Of a stretch of 14,827 nucleotides of DNA, positions 1 through 7,023 are shown piece after piece. Each line of letters begins with the position of its first letter. Positions within the stretch are counted from its first letter, which is position 1. This DNA comes from Jimgerdemannia flammicorona (lineage: Eukaryota > Mucoromycota > Endogonomycetes > Endogonales > Endogonaceae): NCBI GenBank assembly GCA_003990745.1, contig RBNI01003989.1:1-14827 (forward strand), given 5' to 3'. The notes under the pieces are model-generated. The model saw only the letters and a program-made list of their open reading frames with translations. It was not told the origin of the DNA and made no database searches. The translations under genes were made by a program, and so were the position numbers.

Positions 1-37
1 CCCCCCAACCACTCCCCCCGGGGGGGCCCCCCCCCCC
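1..37. repeat. C/G homopolymer block at window edge
   Basis: The first bases are nearly pure C and G. A run of six C (14-19) is followed directly by seven G (20-26) and then eleven C (27-37), so the C6/G7 and G7/C11 junctions can fold back on themselves. Nothing else in the window looks like this. It may be a real low-complexity tract or an artefact at a contig edge or gap. No function is assigned. Confidence 0.7.
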
Positions 38-137
38 TACCCCGACCTGATAAAAGACCACTTTGTCCAACACAATCCCCACCCTTCCACCACTTTGCTC
101 ACAGGTCCTAGTTACCAAACTGTGACATTGCCCCCCC
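1..137 (-). repeat. Possible LTR start with polypurine tract (minus strand)
   Basis: Read on the minus strand, seven G (complement of 131-137), preceded by TCA, are followed by CAA and then TGTCACAG, starting at position 127 and running toward position 1. A G-rich polypurine tract directly before a TGTCAC terminus is the usual junction between the internal region and the 3' LTR of Ty3/gypsy-type retrotransposons. The LTR body would be cut off by the window edge. No gag, protease or integrase reading frame was recognised nearby on the minus strand, and the start does not match the LTR-like repeats at 3104-4151. This is a tentative call. Confidence 0.25.
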
Positions 138-171
138 TGAGGACCCCAACCAACCTACCATCCAGTCAGCA

Positions 172-394
172 GTATTCCCAGTGAGCCTAAGAAGAATCCA
201 CACCATACCATTCCCAGTGAGCCAAATCGAGTTATCCACCAAATTATCAGAACATCTGCATAAGAAACTCATTGCACTACACAGAGATCATCACACCAAG
301 ACCATCACCCAGAAATCACATACTTTTGGAAATTACCTCGCTAAACAAAATTGTGGTATTCCCAGTTGATCCAAGAAGGAAACCCATTCACACA
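172..394. repeat. Imperfect repeat around a TATTCCCAGT motif
   Basis: The stretch beginning TATTCCCAGTGAGCC at 173 recurs as CATTCCCAGTGAGCC near 210 and as TATTCCCAGTTGATCC near 357. The first and third copies both continue into an AAGAAG..ACC...CAC stretch of about 35 bp. This looks like old internal duplication inside a retroelement untranslated region. Short open frames across it (181-369, 272-463) resemble no known protein and are not called as genes. Confidence 0.35.
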
Positions 395-615
395 AATCAC
401 CACTACACCTGGAGAACCATCCCAATTAGGAAATCGACATACAAGTCACTTGCAGATATCTAGCTTTGACTATTATACTACTAAACACCAAAGACCTCAG
501 GAATTTTAGAACATTTTGTTGCTTTTTGACAAAGTAACTGGGGGCTCAAGCCAAACTACATCTACCCCCAACCTTGTAATTTGCCTCTATTGAGCCAGCA
601 TGTTACAATATAGAC
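392..615 (-). repeat. Dispersed repeat segment, inverted partner of 6812-7023
   Basis: The reverse complement of this segment aligns almost continuously with 6812-7023. Shared landmarks include GAGAACCATCCCAAT, TTGACTATTATAC, AACATTTTGTTGCTTTTT, CTCAAGCCAAACTACA and CTTGTAATTTGCCTC, with scattered transitions. The two copies lie on opposite sides of the hydrolase island and in opposite orientation. Similarity fades at about 392 on one side and at about 615, near ACAATATAG, on the other. The segment carries no protein signal and probably belongs to the untranslated part of a retroelement. Confidence 0.75.
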
Positions 616-680
616 AACCAAACAGTAATGTCATATATTAACTCAGATATCTCTCATAACCCAAACTCCTCAAGCTACTA

Positions 681-719
681 TGCTAACTGTTGTTTCTAGG
701 TATATTATATTTATTTCAG
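681..719 (+). other. Candidate intron 3' end before the recombinase relic
   Basis: A good fungal branch-point sequence, TGCTAAC (681-687), is followed by pyrimidine-rich sequence with possible acceptors TTTCTAG (ending at 699) and TTATTTCAG (ending at 719). Using the second acceptor, the next base opens the frame that encodes the RNase H-like tail of the recombinase relic. No strong donor site was found upstream; a weak GTAATG lies near 626. The call is tentative. Confidence 0.3.
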
Positions 720-1740
720 TTATATGTATCATATATCTCCTCTCATCTCAATGACATCATTGATGCATTGTCCCATCTTGATTTCTCTCACTTCCACACT
801 CTTGCTCTTCATACAGATCAGACCTCTACTATATCAGACTCTCTCTCTGCTATGTTTTCCACTCCTCACTACATTCTTCCTATGGCTTAGTCTGGCAGAC
901 TTTACATAATAGACATATTTCACTGGCCAATACAGCTTTATCAACTTCTATACTATCAATAACCTCTACAACTCAGATGGTTCCCTTCTGCCAGCCTTCA
1001 AACATTATTTGATTCTCTGGATATCTACTCTAGCTCTCTAATACCTATACCCAGTTAACATCAAGATATACCTCTCTATTATCTGCTCTCTCAATATTGA
1101 TATTAGTCTTCCCAACCCTCTGGATGACTTGATTCAACTCTCCCAAGTCCTCTGGGGTATCAAATACTGGCTCAGTGAATCTCTCTCCTGATCATACCTC
1201 TCTATCTCTATTTTCATTTTGATATAGATCTTTTCTTTTCTCGACCTCTCTATTGAAAACCACCTTAATTTTATAGCAGCCATTACACTCACATATTTTG
1301 GATTCCTCCAGTCAGGCAAATTCATCTGGGGCTCTTCATTATTTGAACCTATGTATTACCAACCTCACCTGCTTGACTATATGGTTCATGTTCTCTATAT
1401 ATAAATTCTCCTATATCTCTCTGACTATCCCCTTATCCAAAACTGATCTATTTCAAAGAGGCACCACTCTCTACATTACTCAATCACCTACTAGTACCCT
1501 ATATTCTATCCTACTCCTCTGAGCTCTCTTTCTCTTCTTCTCTACTCTGTCTGATTTACTGCTTTTCTGATATACTGGTGATGTCTCATTTTCTTGTACT
1601 TGGCTCTTATCTGGCCTACAGCCCCTCCTCACTACTATCAGGCTGAGATTTAAATTCTTGGGTAGTAGGACAGTGATGCCTATTGACTATATATTTGGAT
1701 GCCAATATCTCATATACTTCATTTATATCAGCTTTAGTAT
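720..1740 (+). pseudogene. Decayed tyrosine recombinase with RNase H-like tail (DIRS-like or related YR element)
   Basis: This is a relic of a tyrosine recombinase gene spread over several plus frames. Frame 3 (from 720) reads SHLNDIIDALSHLDFSHF, like the end of an RNase H domain in DIRS-type retroelements (usually ..N.IADALSRL..F). Frame 1 (from about 892) carries the N-terminal core-binding region and the box-I stretch YFGFLQSGKF (1294-1323). Family members normally have R-S-G-E here, so the catalytic Arg reads Gln and the Glu reads Lys. Frame 2 (about 1350-1520) gives SLTIPLSKTDLFQRGTTLYI, a typical middle segment. Frame 1 resumes with LG..DSDAY.LYIWMP (1657-1704), the C-terminal box with the catalytic Tyr, here crossed by TAA, TAG, TAG and TGA. 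The gene is clearly dead. The alternative is a Crypton-like or domesticated recombinase, since no reverse transcriptase is visible upstream. Confidence 0.72.
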
Positions 1741-1762
1741 TATATATACCCAATACTCTCTG

Positions 1763-2090
1763 ATCATGATGTAGAATAGGTCTATGATAATCTACATAGA
1801 ACATGCTTACTGGCATTTGGTCCCAAGACTGCAGTAGTGTAGGATTCTATGACTATGATTGAGGCTTTGCCACTATGATGCAGAATTGGTCTATGATAAT
1901 CTATATAAGATATATCTATTTCATATCTTGTCCTTAGACTGCAGTAGTGCAGGATTTTATAACTATAGTTTAGTATAGCCCACTATAATACAAAATCAGT
2001 CTACAATGATCTATATAGGACACATCTTATGAGGTAAGTCTCAAGACTGTAGTAGTACAGGATTTCATAACTATGGTCTGGTATTTACTC
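1763..2090. repeat. Tandem repeat, three copies of a 109-110 bp unit
   Basis: The motif TCTAYRATRATCTA begins at 1781, 1890 and 2000, giving periods of 109 and 110 bp. Each unit also holds AGACTGYAGTAGTRYAGGATT and a following CTATG or CTATA stretch in the same order. Copies differ by scattered substitutions. A period that is not a multiple of three argues against coding repeats. The array starts just after the C-terminal box of the recombinase relic, so it would lie in its 3' untranslated region or element terminus. The first copy also has a small inverted repeat, TCTATG...CATAGA (1781-1800). Confidence 0.82.
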
Positions 2091-2199
2091 TTATCTATCT
2101 CTATTCTATTCTTTTACCTATACAGGGCCCTTGCTCATAGGTATATATTTCAGACAGGCTCAATGACTATGAAATAAGTTCTAATCTCTTTGGGCCAGA

Positions 2200-2362
2200 T
2201 TCTTTGGAATTGACCAATACAATGTATCCAAGACAGAAACATTCCTCATATGCATATTTGCCCAAATATATAAACTTATACTCATCTAATTTGTTATTAC
2301 ATATGATCTAATATAAGAGTAATAGCCATAAGAAGGTATGGATTATTGAAGGAGTAAGACAG
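2200..2362. repeat. 163-bp direct repeat, copy 1
   Basis: This copy aligns without gaps to 2568-2730 at a constant offset of 368 bases. It runs from TTCTTTGGAAYTGAC to GATTATTGAAGGAGTAAGACAG. Differences are mostly transitions. No protein is encoded. It lies downstream of the recombinase relic and may be part of the terminal repeat structure of that element. Confidence 0.88.
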
Positions 2363-2567
2363 AGAATTAAAGAAGGGATCCTGAAGAGATAGCATGTTAA
2401 AGATATATATTTCTTAATTAGACAATTATATATATATATATCATATAATTACAGAATTCATTATATACTCAACATCTTGTTCTCTTTCTCTTATACTCAA
2501 ATATCTTTGCTATCATACAGTTTTACTTCCATCCACCTCTCTATTCATATATATATTATATATCAGG
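2363..2567. other. AT-rich spacer between the two 163-bp repeats
   Basis: About 205 bp separate the two direct repeats. It is strongly AT-rich, with runs of alternating TA near 2427-2447 and 2548-2562, and holds no recognisable gene. If the flanking repeats are the B1 and B2 parts of a split-direct-repeat element, this would be the A2 segment. That is a hypothesis only. Confidence 0.5.
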
Positions 2568-2730
2568 TTCTTTGGAACTGACTAATGTAATGTACTCAAG
2601 ATAGAAATATTCCTCATATATATATTTGCTCAAATATATAAACTTATACTCATCTAATTTATTATTACATATGATCTAGTATAAGAGTGGCAGTCATGAG
2701 AGAGTATGGATTATTGAAGGAGTAAGACAG
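2568..2730. repeat. 163-bp direct repeat, copy 2
   Basis: Second copy of the repeat at 2200-2362, in the same orientation and without indels. It retains CTCATCTAATTTRTTATTACA and the same right boundary. A minus-strand open frame crossing it (2665-2859) is AT-rich and resembles no known protein, so it is not called as a gene. Confidence 0.88.
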
Positions 2731-2770
2731 TGATTTAAGATGCAGATTCTTCCATAATATAGATGGTGTG

Positions 2771-2944
2771 AATAACTTGGATAGGTGATTATTCAATAAC
2801 TTGAATAACTTGGATAGTAGATAATTTAATAACTCAGAGGATGTGGGAATTCCAGGCAAGTTATATCAAGACTGACTTTATTTATGCAGAGTTATGTCAA
2901 TAGATTGGCTCTACTGCAAAGTTGCATCAGATAGACTGGCTTGT
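2771..2944. repeat. Short tandem repeats: AATAACTTGGATAG copies and a 30-bp minisatellite
   Basis: Positions 2771-2835 repeat AATAACTTGGATAG and the shorter AATAACTTGAATAAC. Positions 2854-2944 hold three imperfect copies of a unit of about 30 bp, patterned GCARAGTTRYATCARAYTGRCT, starting near 2855, 2885 and 2915. Read on the minus strand the unit would encode a degenerate 10-residue Ser/Gln-rich repeat, but no intact reading frame supports expression. Confidence 0.55.
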
Positions 2945-3103
2945 GGCAAGTTTTCTATAGAAATCTCTGAGAATGTGGGTTCTTGAAAATGACAGCTTAC
3001 ATATTCCTTAAGCAGCAGATTACTCAAATAGCAGTGAAGTTCTTCCTTGAACTTGGCAGATTTCTCAGATTCTTTAGGCTTATCTGGCAAGTAAACAAAA
3101 AAT

Positions 3104-3604
3104 AGACTTCTCTTGAAAAATGGACTCATTCTTTATATTGAAAGCAGACCAGAGAGGAAAATAGCTCACAATCTCCTAGTAGTAACTGTAGAGTGGGCAT
3201 TTATCCTAAGTGTTGCAATCCAATTCCTTTAGGATCAAGTGGTTTTTGGCAGATGTATCCCTCAAAGTGTAGAAGGCAGACTTATCTTTTGCTTTTGATT
3301 TTCGACTGAGATTTATTCACTCTTATCTCTGGGGTATTTTATACAGTTGTAATTACTATATACCTGGTTGCTATCTGATTAATTATAGGATGCACAGTAT
3401 GGTTAAATATGGTATATGACTTCTACTATACCCTCAGGGTACAGTACCTTTGAGGTATAGTACACTTGAGTTTCAGTTGTCTTAATCAGAGTTCTGGTAC
3501 TATTTATACAGTTTCTATAGCAACCAGATAACTATGAGAGTAACTATGAGATTAACTATAAGGGTTACATAATCTGGATATCTGATACTATGTCATACAT
3601 CACA
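3104..3604 (-). repeat. LTR-like repeat, copy A (minus strand)
   Basis: Read on the minus strand this begins TGTGATG at 3604, close to the TGTGAC starts of copy B (4151) and of the right-hand copy (6565). Near the middle are a TATA-like run (GTATAAAATA, complement of about 3342-3352) and, about 18 bp on, GAATAAA. These are ordered as a promoter and a polyadenylation signal would be in an LTR. The end of the unit, near AGAAGTCT at about 3104, matches copy B. Its central part resembles 6565-6811 more than copy B. It may be a solo LTR or part of a non-autonomous element. A minus frame at 2911-3129 overlaps its end but shows no recognisable domain. Confidence 0.6.
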
Positions 3605-3714
3605 ATACCCAAATATAATAGACTTCTTAAATTTATATCAAAGACTACTATATTTACACAAACTGGGTTGTTTACTCTAAAGATATATCTTATACTAGAC
3701 TGACTTTGTGCAGG
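3605..3714. other. Spacer between two LTR-like repeats
   Basis: About 110 bp of AT-rich sequence separate copies A and B. It is too short for the interior of an autonomous element. It could be the interior of a very small non-autonomous element, or host sequence between two solo LTRs. No coding signal was found. Confidence 0.45.
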
Positions 3715-4151
3715 CAGACTTCTTCTTAATATTAGAAAGTGAACTAGAGTAAAAATAAGACAAAGCTTACAACTTCTTAGTAGTGACTTGTTGGCAGGTT
3801 TCTTCTTCTAAGTGTATCAGACAATTGGCTTTTGTTTTTGTTTTCAGACTGAGGTTTATTCACTCATATCTCTGAGATATTTTATATAGTTGTGGTTGTT
3901 ATCTGGTTACTATATAGCTAACTATAGAATATACAGTAATGCTATTAAGAGAAAGGAGTGACCTGGTGTATCTACTGTTCACAGGTGTGTGTGGTAGGCA
4001 CAGGTGTGTCCTTAGAACACCGATCAATAAACCTGATTGGTACCTTGGCTAATTATATAAGTTGTGGCACATGTGGGTAACCATGTATGGGTAACTATAC
4101 TATGCTTAGTGTTCATGTCATCTGGCTATACTATGTTATTCACTTGTCACA
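3715..4151 (-). repeat. LTR-like repeat, copy B (minus strand)
   Basis: On the minus strand it starts TGTGACAAGTGAATAACATA at 4151, matching the start of the right-hand copy at 6565 better than copy A does. The distal half matches copy A, with TATATAAAATA followed by GAATAAA and then AGAAGTCT at the end. The central 150 bp or so differ from copy A and contain a direct repeat, CACAGGTGTGT at 3980 and 3999. Its outer edge marks the left border of the CpG-rich hydrolase island. Confidence 0.6.
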
Positions 4152-4695
4152 ATATATTGGGAGATAGATATGGCTCCAGTCAGGTATAATTGTTACCTTT
4201 TTGGGGAAGGGCGACGGGAAGACAACTCCTCGGATAAATGCTCATGTAGGAAAGGAAAATATAATTGGCCGAGGAAGGATATGAAGCCTTCCAATTCAAA
4301 AAAAAAAAAAAAAAATACCACTTTAACATCTATGGCAAAATTATGTCCGATAGGCCGAGGCATTCGAGTTTCTATCTGTTAGTCTTGTTCATCCACTCAA
4401 ATATTGTCAATCGGTCGTGGGTTTCGTAAGGCACGTGTTTCAAGATTGGTGAATACCGGTTGATTTGCTACAATTCGCCAAGACAGCCAAGCAACCGCAA
4501 AACTGCGGCCTCATGCAAAGAGCCCATTTGGGAAACTCGGATTGTTTGGCAGCGCGGTGATAGAGCAGATAAAGCATAAAGCGAAAATTTACTGCGTCGC
4601 GAGATTAGGATAGCTTGGCGTTTAAAATAACAGCTATAAAAAAAGCTGCAGATCCGCCCTAGGATACTTTCATGTAATAACTTGATATATCAACC
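4152..4695. other. Upstream intergenic region of the hydrolase gene
   Basis: CpG content rises sharply from about 4210, and no recognisable gene lies here. A plus open frame at 4170-4382 runs through an A17-18 tract (about 4299-4315) that reads as poly-lysine, and looks fortuitous. GGCCGAGG occurs at 4267 and 4353. A palindromic CACGTG (4432-4437) and an inverted CCAAT (ATTGG, 4445-4449) are possible transcription-factor sites, although both short motifs are expected by chance. Confidence 0.55.
4635..4644 (+). promoter_or_regulatory. TATA-like element upstream of hydrolase
   Basis: TATAAAAAAA lies about 52 bases before the hydrolase start codon, inside a small inverted repeat CAGC..GCTG. Spacing to the ATG would leave a short leader of about 20-30 bases, plausible for a fungal gene. 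Start context is CAACCATGTC, close to the usual fungal pattern. No experimental support. Confidence 0.4.
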
Positions 4696-5655
4696 ATGTC
4701 AAAAATACAACTCGAATCTGGTGCTCAAGCCGTTGTAGACGCTTACGCCGATACACCACCTTTCTACACGTTCGACATCCAAGAGCTTCGTGCTGCGGCA
4801 GAAAAACTGCAACCTGAGAATGTGGCAGCCCCAGCCATGAACATTGAAGACAAGATTCTTCCCGTGGGTCCTTCTGGTTCGGTTTTGGTCCGCGTTGTTC
4901 GCCCTAAAGATGTCAATGGCATCTTGCCCGCCATTGTATTCCTTCATGGTGGCGGATGGGTTTTTGGCAACGCCACAACGTACGACCGTGTCATCCGCGA
5001 TATCGCCCACGGTACCCAAGCTGCAGTTGTCTTCGTCGAGTATTCCCGCGCGCCCGAAGCCCAATATCCTGTTGCGGTCGAAGAGTCCTATGCTGCCGCA
5101 AAGTGGATCGCCGAAAACGGTCAACAGCTTGAACTCGATGAAAAACGACTCGCCATTATTGGTGACAGTTCTGGGGGAAACATAGCCGCGGCCGTGACGA
5201 TTCTTGCCAAGGAGCGCGGTGGCCCAAAGTTCGTACAACAAGTGTTACTTTATCCTGCGACAGACGACAGCTTTGCGACAGGCAGTTATGAGCAGTTTCA
5301 AGAGGGTTATAAGCTCACTCGTTCCGCGGCACGCCGGTACTGGGATATTTACTGTCCCCATGAAACCGACCGTGCTCAACCAACCGCTTGTCCTCTACGC
5401 GCTACCAAGGAGCAACTTACTGGCCTCCCGCAAGCACTCATCATCACGGCTGAAGCCGATGTGCTCAGGGATGAGGGAGAGGAGTATGCTCGTAAACTTC
5501 TCGAGGCCGGTGTTAAAGTTACCGCCGTTAGATTCCTGGGAACAATTCATGGCTTTGCCATATCAAACGCATTGAGGGAGACGCAGGGTGCTAAGGCGGC
5601 ATTTGGATTGGCCATTGAGACTTTGAACAAGGGGTTTGGTTCAGCGAGATTGTGA
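4696..5655 (+). CDS. Alpha/beta hydrolase, HSL-like (family IV) esterase
   Basis: This encodes an intact 319-residue cytosolic-type alpha/beta hydrolase with no signal peptide or membrane segment. Family members hydrolyse carboxyl esters or lactones; the substrate cannot be told from sequence. The oxyanion-hole motif HGGGW is at residues 84-88, the nucleophile motif GDSSGG at 156-161 (Ser158), the acid in EADVLRDEG (Asp255) and the base in TIHGF (His285). This is the complete catalytic triad in the right order and spacing for the HSL/bacterial GDSAG-type group, where 300-330 residues is normal. The region before HGGGW is the usual N-terminal cap. The ATG at 4696 has good context (CAACCATG). 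There are no introns, and CpG content is high, unlike the flanking repeats. The bacterial-like architecture suggests either a widespread fungal family or past transfer from bacteria; sequence alone does not decide. It is the only gene in the island, so there is no pathway context. Confidence 0.93.
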   Translation: MSKIQLESGAQAVVDAYADTPPFYTFDIQELRAAAEKLQPENVAAPAMNIEDKILPVGPSGSVLVRVVRPKDVNGILPAIVFLHGGGWVFGNATTYDRVIRDIAHGTQAAVVFVEYSRAPEAQYPVAVEESYAAAKWIAENGQQLELDEKRLAIIGDSSGGNIAAAVTILAKERGGPKFVQQVLLYPATDDSFATGSYEQFQEGYKLTRSAARRYWDIYCPHETDRAQPTACPLRATKEQLTGLPQALIITAEADVLRDEGEEYARKLLEAGVKVTAVRFLGTIHGFAISNALRETQGAKAAFGLAIETLNKGFGSARL

Positions 5656-6527
5656 AGAGAAGATATAGGGTAAAGCTCGACAATTGTAATATGCACAAAT
5701 AACATCCTGACGTATCGCGATAAATGTTCGTAATGCTATTCATGTCCTTTCGGGATGTCGCCGACAAATATTCACATCGCAGAAATTGGTTTACGAAATA
5801 TACCCATTATGTTGGATCTCTGTATAATGATGGGAATGGTTTAACAATGGAAGTTGAGGATCATGAAAGCCTCCAGAAAGATAGGTTTCGCACTTCGTAT
5901 TTCGACTACGGATCGTCGAAATTGCAATTCCACGGCAGTTCATTTTCAAAGCATAAACAGGAATCCTTCATAATTTTTTTTTTTTTTTTACCTTTTTTTT
6001 GGGTCCGATACTGCTCTTTTCCGTGGGCAATGAAAACCTCGTTCGTCATCCTTAAGATAAATAAAAATTACACGCTCACTTGAAATGAATTCTTGAGAGC
6101 AGTATGGAGAAGTTTTCATCGGCATTTTTTAATCAAGCATGAAACAGTAGTGTCAATCAGGTGGTTGTTTATGAATCGTACTTTAAAACGTGTTGGTTCC
6201 GAACTCGATGCAAGGAACAATACCAAACATTATAGGGGGGAACAAGTATCCATATTGCGACAATAAATGGAGGTCCTGGATATACCTTAGGGCCAATTTT
6301 AGAGTGGCACACACTAACCAGATATTATATTAGGACGTTGACCAATTCGTGGTGGTGTCCGAAAATTGGAAAGTGCCAAGTGGCTATTAAATTCAAAGCA
6401 GCCATTTACAACAACATAATCACCATCAAATAATGAATTCGTTGCATACAAAACCTCCAACAGCCAAGTGCTCCGTAGTGACGAGGCGGCAGTGACGAAT
6501 TTGCCTTGACATTATGCAGATGCCGTT
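5656..6527. other. Downstream region of hydrolase, no gene recognised
   Basis: About 870 bp follow the stop codon. It has T-runs at about 5976-5991 and 5994-6000, and an AATAAA at about 6059 that could serve polyadenylation. An AAATAA at about 5697 is closer to the stop. A 119-residue plus frame (5724-6083) runs into the poly-T tract as poly-Phe and resembles no known family, so I leave it out. CpG is still common here, and the region ends where the repeat at 6528 begins. Confidence 0.55.
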
Positions 6528-7023
6528 TCAATAGAGGCAATTACAAGGTTGGGTGGCTATGTAGTGTGACGTGTGAACAACATAGTATAACCAGATGTTG
6601 TGAATACTTAGTACACCATAGCTACCCACATAGTTACCCAGTTGCTCCAGAAATTGCAAAAATAGCACAAATAGCCAGATTGAGACAACTGAACCATGAA
6701 GGTACTGAACCCCAAAGGTACTGAACCCTGAGAATACAGAGGAAGTCACACTCCATATTTAGCCATACTGTGCATTCTATAATTATCCAGATAGCAATCA
6801 AGATAGCAACCAATATGTTGTATCATGCCCAGCTCAATGGAGGCAAATTACAAGATTGGAGGTTGGTGTAGTTTGGCTTGAGCCTTCAGTTACTTTGTTA
6901 AAAAGCAACAAAATGTTCTAAGATTCCTGGTATCCTTGGTGTTTAGTGGTATAATAGTCAAATATGGATACAATGGTCGATTTTCTTATTGGGATGGTTC
7001 TCAAGATGTAGCAGTAATTTGTA
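6528..7023 (+). repeat. Right-hand repeat: LTR-like half joined to the 392-615 segment
   Basis: From TGTGACGTGTGAACAACATA (6565) to about 6811 the plus strand matches the first half of LTR-like copy A read on the minus strand (3604 down to 3364). From 6812 to 7023 it matches 615 down to 392. In the left block those two parts are about 2.7 kb apart; here they are adjacent, so this copy lacks the distal LTR half and everything around the recombinase relic. A 28-bp stretch, TCAATAGAGGCAATTACAAG onward, occurs at 6528 and again at 6834. A 16-bp unit, ACTGAACC followed by eight variable bases, is repeated three times at 6688-6735. There is no coding signal. Confidence 0.7.

Noticed and set aside
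1763..2090. CRISPR array
   Set aside because: The three units are 109-110 bp tandem repeats with similarity along the whole unit rather than short repeats separated by unique spacers, and the context is eukaryotic.
2911..3129. Minus-strand 72-codon frame as a gag fragment
   Set aside because: It begins at the end of an LTR-like repeat, which is suggestive, but contains no capsid or zinc-knuckle motif and continues into a minisatellite.
4170..4382. 70-codon plus frame upstream of the hydrolase
   Set aside because: It starts at the border of a decayed repeat and crosses an A tract read as poly-Lys, with no domain. Chance is the better explanation.
4699..5241. Minus-strand open frame across the hydrolase gene
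   Set aside because: The plus frame has a complete catalytic triad over its full length; the minus frame has no recognisable domain and is a shadow.
4299..5991. Hydrolase as a processed retrogene
   Set aside because: The gene is intronless, but the tract expected after the 3' end would be poly-A on the plus strand. The tract there is poly-T, and the poly-A tract lies upstream, so there is no support.
5724..6083. 119-codon plus frame downstream of the hydrolase
   Set aside because: It runs through poly-T tracts as poly-Phe, has no family resemblance and no convincing promoter, so it is probably fortuitous.
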